NCBI RefSeq assembly: GCF_000758545.1
Contig: NZ_CP009279.1
Coordinates: forward strand, 434,001-498,000
Length of the DNA: 64,000 nt
Source of the DNA: Paenibacillus sp. FSL H7-0737
GTDB lineage: Bacteria; Bacillota; Bacilli; Paenibacillales; Paenibacillaceae
Reading direction: 5' to 3'
Shown here one piece after another: positions 43,944 to 53,410 of the stretch (position 1 is the first letter of the stretch; the number at the start of each line of letters is the position of its first letter). The notes beneath the pieces are model-generated. The model did not search any database. It saw only the letters and a list, made by a program, of their open reading frames with translations, and had not been told where the DNA came from. The translations under genes were made by a program, and so were the position numbers.

Positions 43944-46211
43944 TTAAAACATATTTCGAATTCCTAGATCGTAAAAGCCGATGTCATCTAGCATGATTTT
44001 ATCTCCCTCGTCTTCAAGGTAGAAGGTGATTTCCGTCAGGTTCTCAGGCTCTAGCTCAGGTTCTTCCTCCTGAAACTGTTCGAACGGCATCTCATAGGTC
44101 TGAAATACAGCTTCGGACAGATCACCGTACTTCCCATCATTAATCCGTTCTTCAAGCCATGGGAATAACGTGAACTGAGTTTGCGGAAGTGGAAGAATAT
44201 CCATTACCTCACTTAACGGCAAGCGTGCCGAGGTATCATTTTTGTCGGTTAACTCAACCTCTACATTGGGAGGTAGCGGAATACTTAGTTCATCTTTGAT
44301 ATCACCATTGAGGTTTGCTAAGGAAAATGTAAGGCCATCTGCGTCTGAAAGGGCCATTTCAGTAACAACACTGTCTTTAAGCTTAATGTTGTAATAAGCT
44401 TCCTCGTCTTTTTTGGCTGTGCGTTCAAGAACGACACCATATGTGGCTTTGCTCTTCGATTCACGATCCTTCGCGAGCTCTTCCGACCAGGATAATCCGG
44501 ATGCTTCTGCTGTTCCGAGATTAACGGTATTCTTGTTGCGGTCCTCGTCAAATGTGGCTACTGGCCGATATCCCCCATCCTGGAATCGATTGTAGTAAGT
44601 GGTCTCCGGTAGCCATTTCAGTCCGCTGCGGTAATCCCGGAACAAGCTCTGGTATTCGTCTTTTCCATGCAAAGTGGTCTCTAGAAAAGCTGATACATAC
44701 ACTTTAGCGATTTGCCGCTGCTTGTCTGCATCCATAGTTTGCGCTCGATTTAAAAAGAGGCCAGCAGGTAATGTCTGATCATACGCGCCCCAATCACTGT
44801 TGAATTGACTGTGATTGGCGTCTGCAATATACAGCGAGCTTTTGAAAGCAGAGGACCCTTGGGAATAGGATGCACGTATATACTGGCGGTCACCATAGAA
44901 ATCATGTACATCCCCATCACGAGCCCCTTGCAGAGTCAAATAGTTGACATCCTTGAGACGGGCTTGCTGATCGTCTATCGTTTTGTCCGTAGGGGCAAGG
45001 GCGACCACAGAGGCTATATTAAAACGATCTACTGCCTTCATAACGGGATCATTTTTAAACCAACGCTCGGCGTCTGCTGCCATAGCAACAGCTTGTCCTC
45101 CACGGCTATGGCCGAGCAGGGCGGTTTTTGTGAAATCTATTTTTTGATAAAAAGGATTGTCTGGTTCATCCGAGAAAGCTGCTAGCTGTTCCAGGTGTTT
45201 CAGAATGATCCAGGTCCGTACTTTGAAATCATTGTCCGGAATACCGGACCAAGCAGAATAGTTCAGGAAATTCTCATCCAGGGAAATTGCGATAAACCCC
45301 CGGCTGGCCAAGAGTTCACCGAGATAAGCGTACCCTCCGTCAGAGTAATCTTCCATCATATGATTTCCGTGCACCATCAGAACTACCGGATAGGGACCAT
45401 CGCCCTCAGGCATCCATACTCGGCCGTTCAGTGGAAGTGCATTATAATCGAAACCCCAGAATAAAGTGCGGAGCTTTGACCAATCCTTAATATAAGCAGA
45501 AGCATCTACTGTAGAAGAGATCACATTGGTATCCTTGCCGTATTCGGTCCGATGCAGATCCTTACCGCTGGCATAAGTGAAGGTCTGATAGGCTTGATTG
45601 CCAGGTTGTGACGGACTTGCGGCTGTCAATGGAATCACATCAGAATCACTGATATCAATGGGTTCCAAAGTAGGTATTTCCTGCACTCCGTTTGCCAGAG
45701 CAAGTTGGGAAAAAGTTACCGTAATGGTAAGCAGAAGTCCCATGGTTATTCTTTTGCTGCGCAGCAGTCCGATGGCTAATCCACCCAATGCACCTAATAC
45801 GGATAGTAGAACAGCAATGAGAGCCGCAGCTTCAATCTCAAAATCTGCGTAATATAAGATTAGTAGAATCGCTCCAACATCGCTCAATACACAACCTGCG
45901 AATAGTCGTGGGATGCGCAGTCCGGTCAAGGCGATCAGTACAGCAATGATATTGCTGGCAATGGCCAGCAGAATGGTACTCGTACCTGCAGCGAGTGCAA
46001 TATCTGTTGGCACCCCTAATCCAGTGGGTATACCTAATACGGCAGTGGTGAAGGCTAAAAAGCAAACGATCCAAAGACCAGCGATTGCTGTCCTCCAGAC
46101 CGTTGTATCATAACGGTAAGTTCCCCTAATCCTTCGACTAATTTCTTGAGTCATTCTCCTATGAAGCCGTGGTCTTATCGGCGCAGGGACGTACTCTAAA
46201 TCCATACCCAT
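43944..46211 (-). CDS. Membrane-anchored alpha/beta hydrolase (large, unusual)
   Basis: About 755 residues. The first 190 residues have five to six hydrophobic helices; then comes an alpha/beta-hydrolase domain with oxyanion-hole HGNH (about residue 285) and nucleophile elbow GHSRGG (Ser near residue 368), and an acidic C-terminal beta-rich part of about 200 residues ending in LDDIGFYD. Catalytic Asp/His are not firmly located, but ANHSQFNSD suggests the histidine. Start is ATG 46211 after GGGAGTGAG; the ATG at 46229 has no site. Substrate unknown; polyester or acyl ester hydrolase is plausible. No operon. Confidence 0.75.
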   Translation of the reverse strand: MGMDLEYVPAPIRPRLHRRMTQEISRRIRGTYRYDTTVWRTAIAGLWIVCFLAFTTAVLGIPTGLGVPTDIALAAGTSTILLAIASNIIAVLIALTGLRIPRLFAGCVLSDVGAILLILYYADFEIEAAALIAVLLSVLGALGGLAIGLLRSKRITMGLLLTITVTFSQLALANGVQEIPTLEPIDISDSDVIPLTAASPSQPGNQAYQTFTYASGKDLHRTEYGKDTNVISSTVDASAYIKDWSKLRTLFWGFDYNALPLNGRVWMPEGDGPYPVVLMVHGNHMMEDYSDGGYAYLGELLASRGFIAISLDENFLNYSAWSGIPDNDFKVRTWIILKHLEQLAAFSDEPDNPFYQKIDFTKTALLGHSRGGQAVAMAADAERWFKNDPVMKAVDRFNIASVVALAPTDKTIDDQQARLKDVNYLTLQGARDGDVHDFYGDRQYIRASYSQGSSAFKSSLYIADANHSQFNSDWGAYDQTLPAGLFLNRAQTMDADKQRQIAKVYVSAFLETTLHGKDEYQSLFRDYRSGLKWLPETTYYNRFQDGGYRPVATFDEDRNKNTVNLGTAEASGLSWSEELAKDRESKSKATYGVVLERTAKKDEEAYYNIKLKDSVVTEMALSDADGLTFSLANLNGDIKDELSIPLPPNVEVELTDKNDTSARLPLSEVMDILPLPQTQFTLFPWLEERINDGKYGDLSEAVFQTYEMPFEQFQEEEPELEPENLTEITFYLEDEGDKIMLDDIGFYDLGIRNMF

Positions 46212-46375
46212 GATTCTCACTCCCGACATTAAGCGGTAATTTCTCTAGACCATAAGCTGTAGCAATAATATTACTTTATAGCATCAATAACAAGTGGATC
46301 TTACAGGAACCCACACTATTGCCTGAATAGCGTGGGATTTGAAAGATTCCTTTGTCATTGGCTGGAAAAAAAGGT

Positions 46376-46404
46376 TTGACACGGTTAAAGGGTTTCAGTA
46401 TTAT
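46376..46404 (+). promoter_or_regulatory. Promoter of sulfate import operon
   Basis: TTGACA (46376-46381) and TATTAT (46399-46404) are 17 bp apart. Immediately downstream the stretch around 46415-46440 (CCAACTAAGTAGATAGGAAT) resembles sulfur-control (CymR-type) sites, but I am not sure of that match. Confidence 0.75.
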
Positions 46405-46460
46405 ATCCATATAAACCAACTAAGTAGATAGGAATAATTGAAGAAAGTTCTTACCGTACA

Positions 46461-46547
46461 GACGGAGGAACGCCTGCATTAGGCTCGCAGACACGTGTCA
46501 TAGGACCGGTTTGACCTGCCATACGTGGGCTTTCCTCCGTTCTTTTT
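46461..46547 (+). promoter_or_regulatory. Attenuator-like structured leader of sulfate operon
   Basis: ACGGAGGAA (46462-46470) pairs with TTCCTCCGT (46532-46540), followed by TCTTTTT: a terminator with a 61-nt interior containing GCCT/AGGC (46472-46484) and the palindrome GACACGTGTC (46490-46499). It lies between promoter and the binding-protein gene. No T-box GGTGGNACC or SAM-box core is visible, so the class and signal are unknown. Confidence 0.6.
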
Positions 46548-46599
46548 GTTATCCACAGGAAAGAAATGAAGGCAAGAAAAACATGGGGGAGTGGAAAAG

Positions 46600-47727
46600 A
46601 TGAAGAAAAAGATGAATAAAGGGCTTCTTGTAGGGTTTAGCTTGTTGCTGACGGCAGGGCTTACTGCTGCTTGCGGCAGCAATAACAACAACGGCAATAG
46701 TGCTAGTTCGGCAACAGACGCACCAGCAACAACCAATTCAGCGGAGGCCACAAATGCGGCTGAAGCAACAAAAACTCCATCTAAAGATCCAGTAGAGCTA
46801 CTGAACGTATCTTATGACCCTACTCGCGAATTGTACGAGAATTATAATAAAGCTTTTGCTGCCTATTGGGAGAAAGAAACAGGACAGAAGGTCACCATTA
46901 AACAATCCCACGGTGGATCGGGGAAACAAAGCCGTGCTGTACTTGATGGTCTGGAAGCGGATGTTGTGACCTTAGCACTTGGTTATGATATTGATGCCTT
47001 GCAGGAAAAGGGACTTATTAATGAAGGCTGGCAAAGTAAATTTGATCATAACAGTTCACCGTACACCTCGACGATCGTATTCTTAGTACGCAAAGGAAAT
47101 CCAAAAGGAATCAAAGATTGGCCGGATTTGCTTAAGGAAGGCGTAGAAGTGATTACACCAAATCCGAAAACATCAGGTGGCGCACGTTGGAACTACTTGG
47201 CGGCGTGGGGTTACGCGCTAGACCACAACAATAACGACGAAGCTAAGGCTGAGGAATTTGTAAAAGAATTGTTCAAACATGTTCCGGTGCTAGATACGGG
47301 TGCGCGCGGTTCTACGACCACTTTTGTAGAACGTGGAATTGGCGATGTGCTGATTGCATGGGAGAATGAAGCTTACCTTTCTGTAGAAGAGCTTGGTCCA
47401 GATAAATTCGATATCGTAAATCCATCTGAGAGCATTCTGGCTGAACCGCCGGTAGCAATAGTAGATAAGGTTGTGGATAAAAGAAATACGCGTGAAGTGT
47501 CCGAGGCTTACTTGAAGTATCTCTATACGGAAGAAGGACAAAAAATCGCGGCTGAGAACTACTACCGTCCAACGCTAGAAAGCGTGAAAGAACAATATAA
47601 AGATAAGTTCCCGGAAATAAAGCTCTTCACATTGGCTGATAAATTCGGAACCTGGAAAGAAACGCAAGAGAAGCATTTTAACGATGGCGGGATCTTTGAC
47701 AAGATCTATGTGCCGGGTGCTAAATAA
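46600..47727 (+). CDS. sbp: Sulfate/thiosulfate-binding lipoprotein
   Basis: About 375 residues: lipoprotein signal with lipobox before Cys (LTAACG), polar Ala/Thr/Asn linker, then a Sbp/CysP fold. Conserved ligand-binding patterns are [35 protein letters not shown] and NYYRPT. It captures sulfate or thiosulfate for the permeases that follow. ATG 46600 has GGGGGAG upstream, so I reject GTG 46591, which overlaps it. First gene of an operon with cysT, cysW and yezD. Confidence 0.93.
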   Translation: MKKKMNKGLLVGFSLLLTAGLTAACGSNNNNGNSASSATDAPATTNSAEATNAAEATKTPSKDPVELLNVSYDPTRELYENYNKAFAAYWEKETGQKVTIKQSHGGSGKQSRAVLDGLEADVVTLALGYDIDALQEKGLINEGWQSKFDHNSSPYTSTIVFLVRKGNPKGIKDWPDLLKEGVEVITPNPKTSGGARWNYLAAWGYALDHNNNDEAKAEEFVKELFKHVPVLDTGARGSTTTFVERGIGDVLIAWENEAYLSVEELGPDKFDIVNPSESILAEPPVAIVDKVVDKRNTREVSEAYLKYLYTEEGQKIAAENYYRPTLESVKEQYKDKFPEIKLFTLADKFGTWKETQEKHFNDGGIFDKIYVPGAK

Positions 47728-47826
47728 TAGATTAAAAAATGAAAATTATATTTTTCTTTAAGAGATTTGTCCCTAGTAAGGGGCTGATCGGCTAACCTGC
47801 CGAAGGCGAGAAAGGATGAATAGGGG

Positions 47827-48681
47827 ATGAATGTCACCGCAACGACTACAGCTGTATCGGCGACAACGCGGCGAAGGATACTACCCGGTTTTGGGATAAC
47901 GATGGGGTACAGCGTACTTTACCTGAGTCTCGTGGTACTCTTGCCACTTTCAGCATTGTTGTTCAATTCTACTGGGCTGAGCTGGGCGAAATTCTGGGAT
48001 GTAGCTACCGATCCGCGTGTATTGGCTTCGTATCGTGTCAGCCTGTCTACGGCAGCGGCTGCTGCTTTTGTGGATGCTATTCTAGGTCTCTTGCTGGCGT
48101 GGGTACTAGTGCGTTACGAATTTCCAGGCAAAAGAATATTTGATGCGCTGATCGATCTTCCGTTTGCTTTACCGACAGCTGTAGCTGGTGTCTCCTTGAC
48201 GGCTCTTTATGCCACAAATGGCTGGATCGGGGCGTGGCTTGAGCCACTAGGATTAAAGGTGGCATTTACTCCGCTTGGCATTACCCTTGCCTTAATGTTC
48301 ATTGGGATACCGTTCGTCGTGCGAACGGTACAGCCGGTGCTGGAGGATTTGGACCGAGATATGGAGGAAGCCTCGGCAACCCTCGGTGCAGGCCGCTGGA
48401 GAACCTTTCGTTCAGTAGTACTGCCTGAGCTGTTTCCGCCGTTGTTAACAGGCTTTGCTTTGGCATTTGCCCGTGGTATTGGTGAATTCGGCTCTGTCGT
48501 GTTCATCTCCGGTAATATGCCGATGAGAACGGAGATTGCTCCTTTGCTTATTATGTCCAAACTGGAGCAGTATGATTACGCTGGTGCTACTGCCGTTGCG
48601 TTGCTCCTGCTTCTCATTTCCTTCTTAATGCTGTTAGTCATTAATACGCTCCAGCGTTGGGTGCGTAAGACTTCTCGGTAA
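47827..48681 (+). CDS. cysT: Sulfate ABC permease CysT
   Basis: 284-residue permease with six helices and an EAA loop (EEASATLGAGRWRTFRSVVLPEL region at about 180-200, seen as ASATLGAGRWRTF). The opening FGITMGYSVLYLSLVVLLP is characteristic of CysT (CysU). It pairs with CysW downstream as a heterodimeric channel. It lies 99 bp after the binding-protein gene; a 515-bp gap with a structured repeat follows before cysW. Confidence 0.93.
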   Translation: MNVTATTTAVSATTRRRILPGFGITMGYSVLYLSLVVLLPLSALLFNSTGLSWAKFWDVATDPRVLASYRVSLSTAAAAAFVDAILGLLLAWVLVRYEFPGKRIFDALIDLPFALPTAVAGVSLTALYATNGWIGAWLEPLGLKVAFTPLGITLALMFIGIPFVVRTVQPVLEDLDRDMEEASATLGAGRWRTFRSVVLPELFPPLLTGFALAFARGIGEFGSVVFISGNMPMRTEIAPLLIMSKLEQYDYAGATAVALLLLLISFLMLLVINTLQRWVRKTSR

Positions 48682-48783
48682 GTCTTTCGGTGTTACTCTC
48701 TATATTGCAAGTATTTAATTTGGAAGTTTTGTTTTGCTGAGCGATTCTTAGCGAAGCTATACCCTAACAGGTAAATGACGACT

Positions 48784-48819
48784 TTATTTTACGAAGCATA
48801 CTTGCTTCCGTAAAATGTA
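48784..48819. other. Hairpin in cysT-cysW gap
   Basis: ATTTTACG-AAGC pairs with GCTTCCGTAAAAT around a short loop, with one bulged base. It lies in the first half of the 515-bp cysT-cysW gap, which otherwise has no reading frame. Function unknown. Confidence 0.55.
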
Positions 48820-48898
48820 GAATCTTTAGGCGAATTGAGGAGTCGCAGAGTGAATTTGCTTTTAGAGGAGCGATAGCGATCTCGAAGTTTTGAACTCA

Positions 48899-49064
48899 GA
48901 TAACTGGTAAGAAAGGAACGGAGAGGAATATTGGAACTGTAGAAGCGTTAGCGTTCGCCTTTATCCTCGGATTTCTACCGCGGACAGCGGTTCAAATCAG
49001 GAAATCTGAGGATAACAGCGATCGGAAGTCCAATATTCCTTGGAGTGACCCATTACCAGTTATC
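48899..49064 (+). repeat. Structured dispersed repeat, copy 2
   Basis: Same family as 7142-7304. Helices: GATAACTGGTAA (48899-48910) with TTACCAGTTATC (49053-49064); AGGAATATTGGA (48924-48935) with TCCAATATTCCT (49029-49040); TCGC with GCGA; TTATCCTC plus GATTTC with GAAATC plus GAGGATAA (48961-49015); and ACCGC (48977-48981) with GCGGT (48987-48991). The core 48931-49033 aligns with 7171-7274, but stem sequences differ in a compensated way. It sits between cysT and cysW and would be part of the operon transcript. Confidence 0.8.
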
Positions 49065-49196
49065 TTGTTTGAACGATTCCAGCCGCCCGATAACTCCCAA
49101 ATTCACTCGAAGACATTTCATATTTCCCGTTGTTCGGCATTTTTCAGAAGCTAATCATGCTTTCGTAAAACCCTTTAAAGGTAGGAGGAATAACTT

Positions 49197-50060
49197 GTGG
49201 CAGGCACCATCCCACTCCAAGCCCCCCGGCTACAGAAGAATACGTCCTCGCCAGCGACAACGGAAACCAAGGCTGTAAAATGGGTGTTGATCGGAGCTGC
49301 TGGACTAGTCCTTTTTTGGCTGATTGCCTTGCCTTTGATTGTCGTGCTGACAGAGGCACTCAAAAAGGGCTGGGACGTATATATAGCTGCTCTGACCGAT
49401 CCAGATGCCCGTTCCGCTTTGCGGCTGACGTTGCTTGTTGCAGCGATCACTGTACCACTGAATACCTTTTTTGGTGTAGCGGCTGCATGGGCAGTAACCA
49501 AGTTTCGTTTTCGCGGTAAAGGGTTTCTCATTACCTTGATAGATCTCCCCTTTGCAGTATCGCCTGTCATCGGCGGTCTGATCTTTGTGCTCGTCTTCGG
49601 CGCCAACGGTTGGTTTGGCCCTTGGCTGAGCGCTCATGATATCAAGATCGTATTTGCGCTTCCAGGCATCGTGTTGGCCACGCTGTTTGTGACCTTTCCC
49701 TTTGTGGCGCGTGAGTTAATCCCGCTGATGGAGGATCAAGGGACACAGGAGGAAGAGGCAGCGATTACCCTCGGAGCACATGGGTGGCAAATCTTTTTCA
49801 GAGTCACGCTTCCTAATATTAAATGGGGTTTATTGTACGGTATTATTTTGTGTAATGCGCGGGCCATGGGCGAGTTCGGCGCAGTTTCTGTGGTGTCCGG
49901 GCATATACGTGGGGAGACGAATACACTGCCGCTGCATGTTGAGATTTTGTACAATGAATATCAATTTTCAGCCTCTTTTGCAGTAGCTTCACTGCTCCTG
50001 TTGTTGGCTTTGGTGACGATGATTATTAAAAGCTGGTTATCACGAAAAAATGCCCATTGA
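49197..50060 (+). CDS. cysW: Sulfate ABC permease CysW
   Basis: 287-residue permease, six helices after a 25-residue polar N-terminus, EAA loop seen as [18 protein letters not shown] 49197 has GGAGGAAT upstream. Forms the channel with CysT. The operon contains no CysA-type ATPase after it; the ATPase must be shared or encoded elsewhere. The large non-coding gap before it is unusual for cysT-cysW pairs, which normally sit side by side. Confidence 0.92.
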   Translation: MAGTIPLQAPRLQKNTSSPATTETKAVKWVLIGAAGLVLFWLIALPLIVVLTEALKKGWDVYIAALTDPDARSALRLTLLVAAITVPLNTFFGVAAAWAVTKFRFRGKGFLITLIDLPFAVSPVIGGLIFVLVFGANGWFGPWLSAHDIKIVFALPGIVLATLFVTFPFVARELIPLMEDQGTQEEEAAITLGAHGWQIFFRVTLPNIKWGLLYGIILCNARAMGEFGAVSVVSGHIRGETNTLPLHVEILYNEYQFSASFAVASLLLLLALVTMIIKSWLSRKNAH

Positions 50061-50171
50061 CAGTACTTTTGGTTCCGTGCTAAGTTAATTCATAGTATAC
50101 GGGTTGGTAATAACGGAATTATGGAATTTAGGCGGATATAATCCTTTGGATGGGGAAAGGGAGGCTAGAGA

Positions 50172-50396
50172 ATGGCTAAACCGCTGAAAGTGGATGATTT
50201 ATGGCTTACGCGGATTGCAGGGCTTCTGGATGATATGGAATTTGGCTCCTTGCACATCGTAGTGCATGAAGGTCAGATTGTTCAGATGGAGCGTACGGAA
50301 CGCAAACGTTTTGAGAATGGCAATGGCAACGCAAACGGGCGTTACATTAATGAGAGTGGAACCCGGCGGGCCGATTCCCAATCGGCAGGACGTTGA
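50172..50396 (+). CDS. yezD: YezD-family small protein (DUF2292)
   Basis: 74 residues; residues 8-45 match the YezD/DUF2292 pattern (LLDDMEFGSLHIVVHEGQIVQMERTER), followed by a polar Asn/Gly/Arg tail. These small proteins sit repeatedly next to sulfate assimilation or sulfur genes, but their function is not known. ATG 50172 follows AAAGGGAGG. Its location after cysW supports membership of the sulfur operon. Confidence 0.85.
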   Translation: MAKPLKVDDLWLTRIAGLLDDMEFGSLHIVVHEGQIVQMERTERKRFENGNGNANGRYINESGTRRADSQSAGR

Positions 50397-50448
50397 TACA
50401 ATCTCGGGCAATCATAAAGGTATATATCATATTTAAGAATAAACGCTA

Positions 50449-50482
50449 ATAACCCACTCCTGAATAGGGGCGGGTTATTTTT
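50449..50482. terminator. Intrinsic terminator after yezD
   Basis: AATAACCC-a-CTCC and GGGG-c-GGGTTATT-type arms pair (50449-50479) and run into TTTTT. Convergent with the small membrane protein gene. Confidence 0.85.
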
Positions 50483-50503
50483 CTGACGATTTAGGTGCTC
50501 TTA

Positions 50504-50812
50504 TTAAGAACGATTTGCCTGACGTGAAGAGGAAATCCCTTCAACGAGCAGTACGAGCGCAGTGATGCCATGCATGATCCAACCTAAGAGTGGAATAAAC
50601 GCTAAAATCGAGGTGATAATGCCTAGAACATTCCCTACGATGGGTTTCCGCTCTCTTTGCAGGATTACAATGGCTACAGCGTGGAGTAAAAAGGCAACGG
50701 CAAGTGGGACCCAACCATTCGCTATAATAAAGAGACCGCCGAGGACAGGCAGAGCCAGAAAAGCCTCATACACACACGTTCCCCATTTAAACAGCTTTGC
50801 TACAGGAGACAT
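50504..50812 (-). CDS. Small membrane protein, unknown function
   Basis: 102 residues with three predicted helices (about 15-32, 36-50 and 58-88) and a polar C-terminus (SSSRQANRS). I do not recognise a family with confidence. ATG 50812 follows AAAAGGTTGG. It is convergent with the sulfate operon and has no partner. Confidence 0.7.
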   Translation of the reverse strand: MSPVAKLFKWGTCVYEAFLALPVLGGLFIIANGWVPLAVAFLLHAVAIVILQRERKPIVGNVLGIITSILAFIPLLGWIMHGITALVLLVEGISSSRQANRS

Positions 50813-50991
50813 TATGCCACCAACCTTTTTAGAATATTGTTATAAATACTATTCCACACAGTGAGCAATAGGATTCAAGAATATAATACTTACCACTTTG
50901 GCGGATGTGTATGAATTTTGGGAATGGACGGCATTTTCATATTCATATATAGTGTGAGTTAGATATTTCCAAAAGAGTGTAAAGATATATG

Positions 50992-51033
50992 ATCACCCAA
51001 TAAGGATACGAATTTTACCATTGGGTGATTTTC
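50992..51033. terminator. Hairpin with T-tract before AraC-type gene
   Basis: ATCACCCAAT (50992-51001) pairs with ATTGGGTGAT (51020-51029), then TTTC. It lies only 34 bp upstream of the regulator start, so it may attenuate it instead of ending another gene. Confidence 0.7.
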
Positions 51034-51066
51034 AATTTATAAAGGAATCATCAAGGGGAGATCACA

Positions 51067-53331
51067 TTGCTTAGAAAATCCTTTTTCACAAAACTACTTA
51101 TCGCTTATCTGGTTATTATATTCGCTTACACTATGATTGCTGTCTGCCTTTCTTTTTTTAAGGACAGCCAAAACGTGCGATCGGAATTAAGCCAGAAGCA
51201 GCAGAATTTTCTCATGCAATCGCGCGACAAAATTGACACGAAACTCGGTGTTTCTTTCAATTTAATTACACAATTGAGATTAGATGATCATGTTGTTAAA
51301 TTCGCTGAAAAAGATCGCGATTATTATGAGATCACGCAAGCCTCTTATGCACTGAAAAATCATATAGATGCATTCTCTGAATTCGGCTATAGCATCGATT
51401 TAATGAAGACTAACGACGATTTGGTTATTACGCCGCAAATTTCGTCGGATAGAAGACGCTATATGGAAGATATGGGAATCACTAATGAGGATTTGGCACA
51501 ATTAGGTACAGACAGCACGAGTCCAAACATAACGATATCGAGCAGCCAAAATACAACGTCGACGAACAATGAAAGCGCATCCATAAGAATCGTTAATCCG
51601 GAACGGGTAGGAATAGGGAACTCATTATTTTTTGTTGTCTCATTCTTTGAACAATTGCTGCTGCCACCCCTATCACCTGATGCGCAAGAAGCTTTTGCCA
51701 TTATCGAAAATGGCCGATACGTAACGCTTAAATCAAGCTTTGACGATAAACGGGAAAAGCAATTGCTTGCCTATCCACTGGCACAACTGGATGAACAGGC
51801 AACCGTGGATTATAAGAAGCTATCCAATGATGAATTCGATTTCCATTTAATCCGCTCGAATACAATGCCGCAATGGTCGTATATGTATGTTACACAGAAC
51901 TACTCTTTGGTGGACTCCTTTTCCCCCAATTTAAAAGGGACTGTACTTTTATTAGCCATTCTTATCTTTGTGGGACTTGCGTTCGCCTATACAGTTTCCA
52001 GGCGCATGTACCGGCCTGTGGGTCATCTCGTCGGATTGTTCAAGAGCTACGGTGAGCCTTCGGGAGCAGACGAATTCGCTTTCTTGAACGAGACAGCGAC
52101 GAGTATAAGTGAAGCCAATGAACAGATGAAATCCGCGCTACATGAGCACAAGCTTTCGATGAGAGACAAGTTCCTGCGGGATTTGCTCCATGGACTCGTT
52201 CCACCTGACAAGGTGGATGACCTGCTAAATGCACATCAACTGCAAAGCCTTTCTAACAACTTGAGCGTTTGTGTGATTTCATTCTCGAACGCTAAGGAAT
52301 TGGAGGAGCAATATTCGAAAGATGCGATTCTTACGATAAAATCAAAGACTTCCTTGATTATTCATGAGCAGTTGAAGGTTCATTTCCCTTGTGAACTGCT
52401 TGATCATGATTTCACCAAATTTGTCTTCATAATCAGTGAATCCGATACGGAATCCATTCAGAAGAAGCTCATGAAAGCGATGGCTCAAATCGAGGACGCG
52501 CATGCATACGGATTGACTGCAGCTGTAGGCCAGCCTGTAATTTATGCTGGGGAAATTGACCGCTCCTTTATCCAGGCACTTGATATTCTGAAGAGAAGAT
52601 CGGCTGTGGACAAGACTTCCGTCATTACTTATAAACAACTCAGTCAAGTTCAGATGGTCAGCTATTATTATCCTATCGATACGGAACGCGAGCTGATCAG
52701 CTATGTGATTCGCGGCAAGCGGGAGAATGCTTTAAATACGCTAAACCGTCTGCTATCGGAAAATCTGGAGCAAAGGCAGTTAACCAGGCAGCAGCTCGAC
52801 CAGTTCAGCCTGCTTGTGTTGGCTACGCTGAGCCGAATTATCCAGCAGTTGAATATGCCTTTTGAAGAGTTCGTTCAAGCTCATAAGGAATCTCTGGACA
52901 TCGTACAGCACGGCGAATCGAAGGAGCTTATGGTTTCCGCCATTACTTCCTTGTTCGGCGCCATGATGGATACGATTGATCAGCAGAATGAAATGATGGA
53001 TAACAGTACGGTAAAGCGGATGATTGAATATATTCATGACAACTACAATAGGGATTTATCGCTTAGCATGATAGCGGAGGAGTTTAACTTCTCTCCTGGT
53101 TATGTCAGTATCGCTTTCAAAAATCATTCCGGAGAAAATTTTAAAGATTACTTGAATTTTTATCGTGTGCAGCAAGCTAAAGAGATTATGCGTCAGCAGA
53201 AAGATATCAAAATTGGAGATTTAGCACTAATGGTCGGGTGCAATAATGCAAACACGTTTATTCGCATGTTCCGCAAGTATGAAGGGTTAGCTCCTGGCCA
53301 ATACGCAAAGAAGCTTAACGAGAAGGAATGA
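51067..53331 (+). CDS. Membrane-bound AraC-family regulator
   Basis: 754 residues: membrane helix near 11-32, extracellular sensor region of about 260 residues, a second helix at about 296-318, a long cytoplasmic linker, and a C-terminal AraC helix-turn-helix pair (about 655-750; LSLSMIAEEFNFSPGYVSIAFK and KIGDLALMVGCNNANTFIRMFRKYEG). Such proteins beside lplABC-type sugar ABC genes in Paenibacillus sense external oligosaccharide and activate the importer. TTG 51067 follows AAGGGGAG. It precedes the uronate-oligosaccharide locus by 260 bp, so control of that locus is inferred. Confidence 0.87.
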   Translation: MLRKSFFTKLLIAYLVIIFAYTMIAVCLSFFKDSQNVRSELSQKQQNFLMQSRDKIDTKLGVSFNLITQLRLDDHVVKFAEKDRDYYEITQASYALKNHIDAFSEFGYSIDLMKTNDDLVITPQISSDRRRYMEDMGITNEDLAQLGTDSTSPNITISSSQNTTSTNNESASIRIVNPERVGIGNSLFFVVSFFEQLLLPPLSPDAQEAFAIIENGRYVTLKSSFDDKREKQLLAYPLAQLDEQATVDYKKLSNDEFDFHLIRSNTMPQWSYMYVTQNYSLVDSFSPNLKGTVLLLAILIFVGLAFAYTVSRRMYRPVGHLVGLFKSYGEPSGADEFAFLNETATSISEANEQMKSALHEHKLSMRDKFLRDLLHGLVPPDKVDDLLNAHQLQSLSNNLSVCVISFSNAKELEEQYSKDAILTIKSKTSLIIHEQLKVHFPCELLDHDFTKFVFIISESDTESIQKKLMKAMAQIEDAHAYGLTAAVGQPVIYAGEIDRSFIQALDILKRRSAVDKTSVITYKQLSQVQMVSYYYPIDTERELISYVIRGKRENALNTLNRLLSENLEQRQLTRQQLDQFSLLVLATLSRIIQQLNMPFEEFVQAHKESLDIVQHGESKELMVSAITSLFGAMMDTIDQQNEMMDNSTVKRMIEYIHDNYNRDLSLSMIAEEFNFSPGYVSIAFKNHSGENFKDYLNFYRVQQAKEIMRQQKDIKIGDLALMVGCNNANTFIRMFRKYEGLAPGQYAKKLNEKE

Positions 53332-53364
53332 GGCTTCAAGTAATGAGAACTGTTGATTCAAAAC

Positions 53365-53410
53365 AAAGCCGCCTAGCTTAATTGCCAGGCGGCTATTGTA
53401 TGTTCGACGG
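53365..53410. repeat. 46-bp hairpin-containing direct repeat, left copy
   Basis: AAAGCCGCCTAGC to TTCGACGG; the core GCCGCCT/AGGCGGC forms a hairpin. It matches 60402-60447 with four mismatches. On the minus strand it is followed by T-rich sequence; on the plus strand the T tract is poor. The two copies bracket the importer/lyase/GH88 genes. Confidence 0.85.

Noticed and set aside
46461..46547. T-box or SAM riboswitch in the sulfate leader
   Set aside because: Neither the T-box GGTGGNACC element nor the S-box core is present; kept only as an unclassified attenuator.
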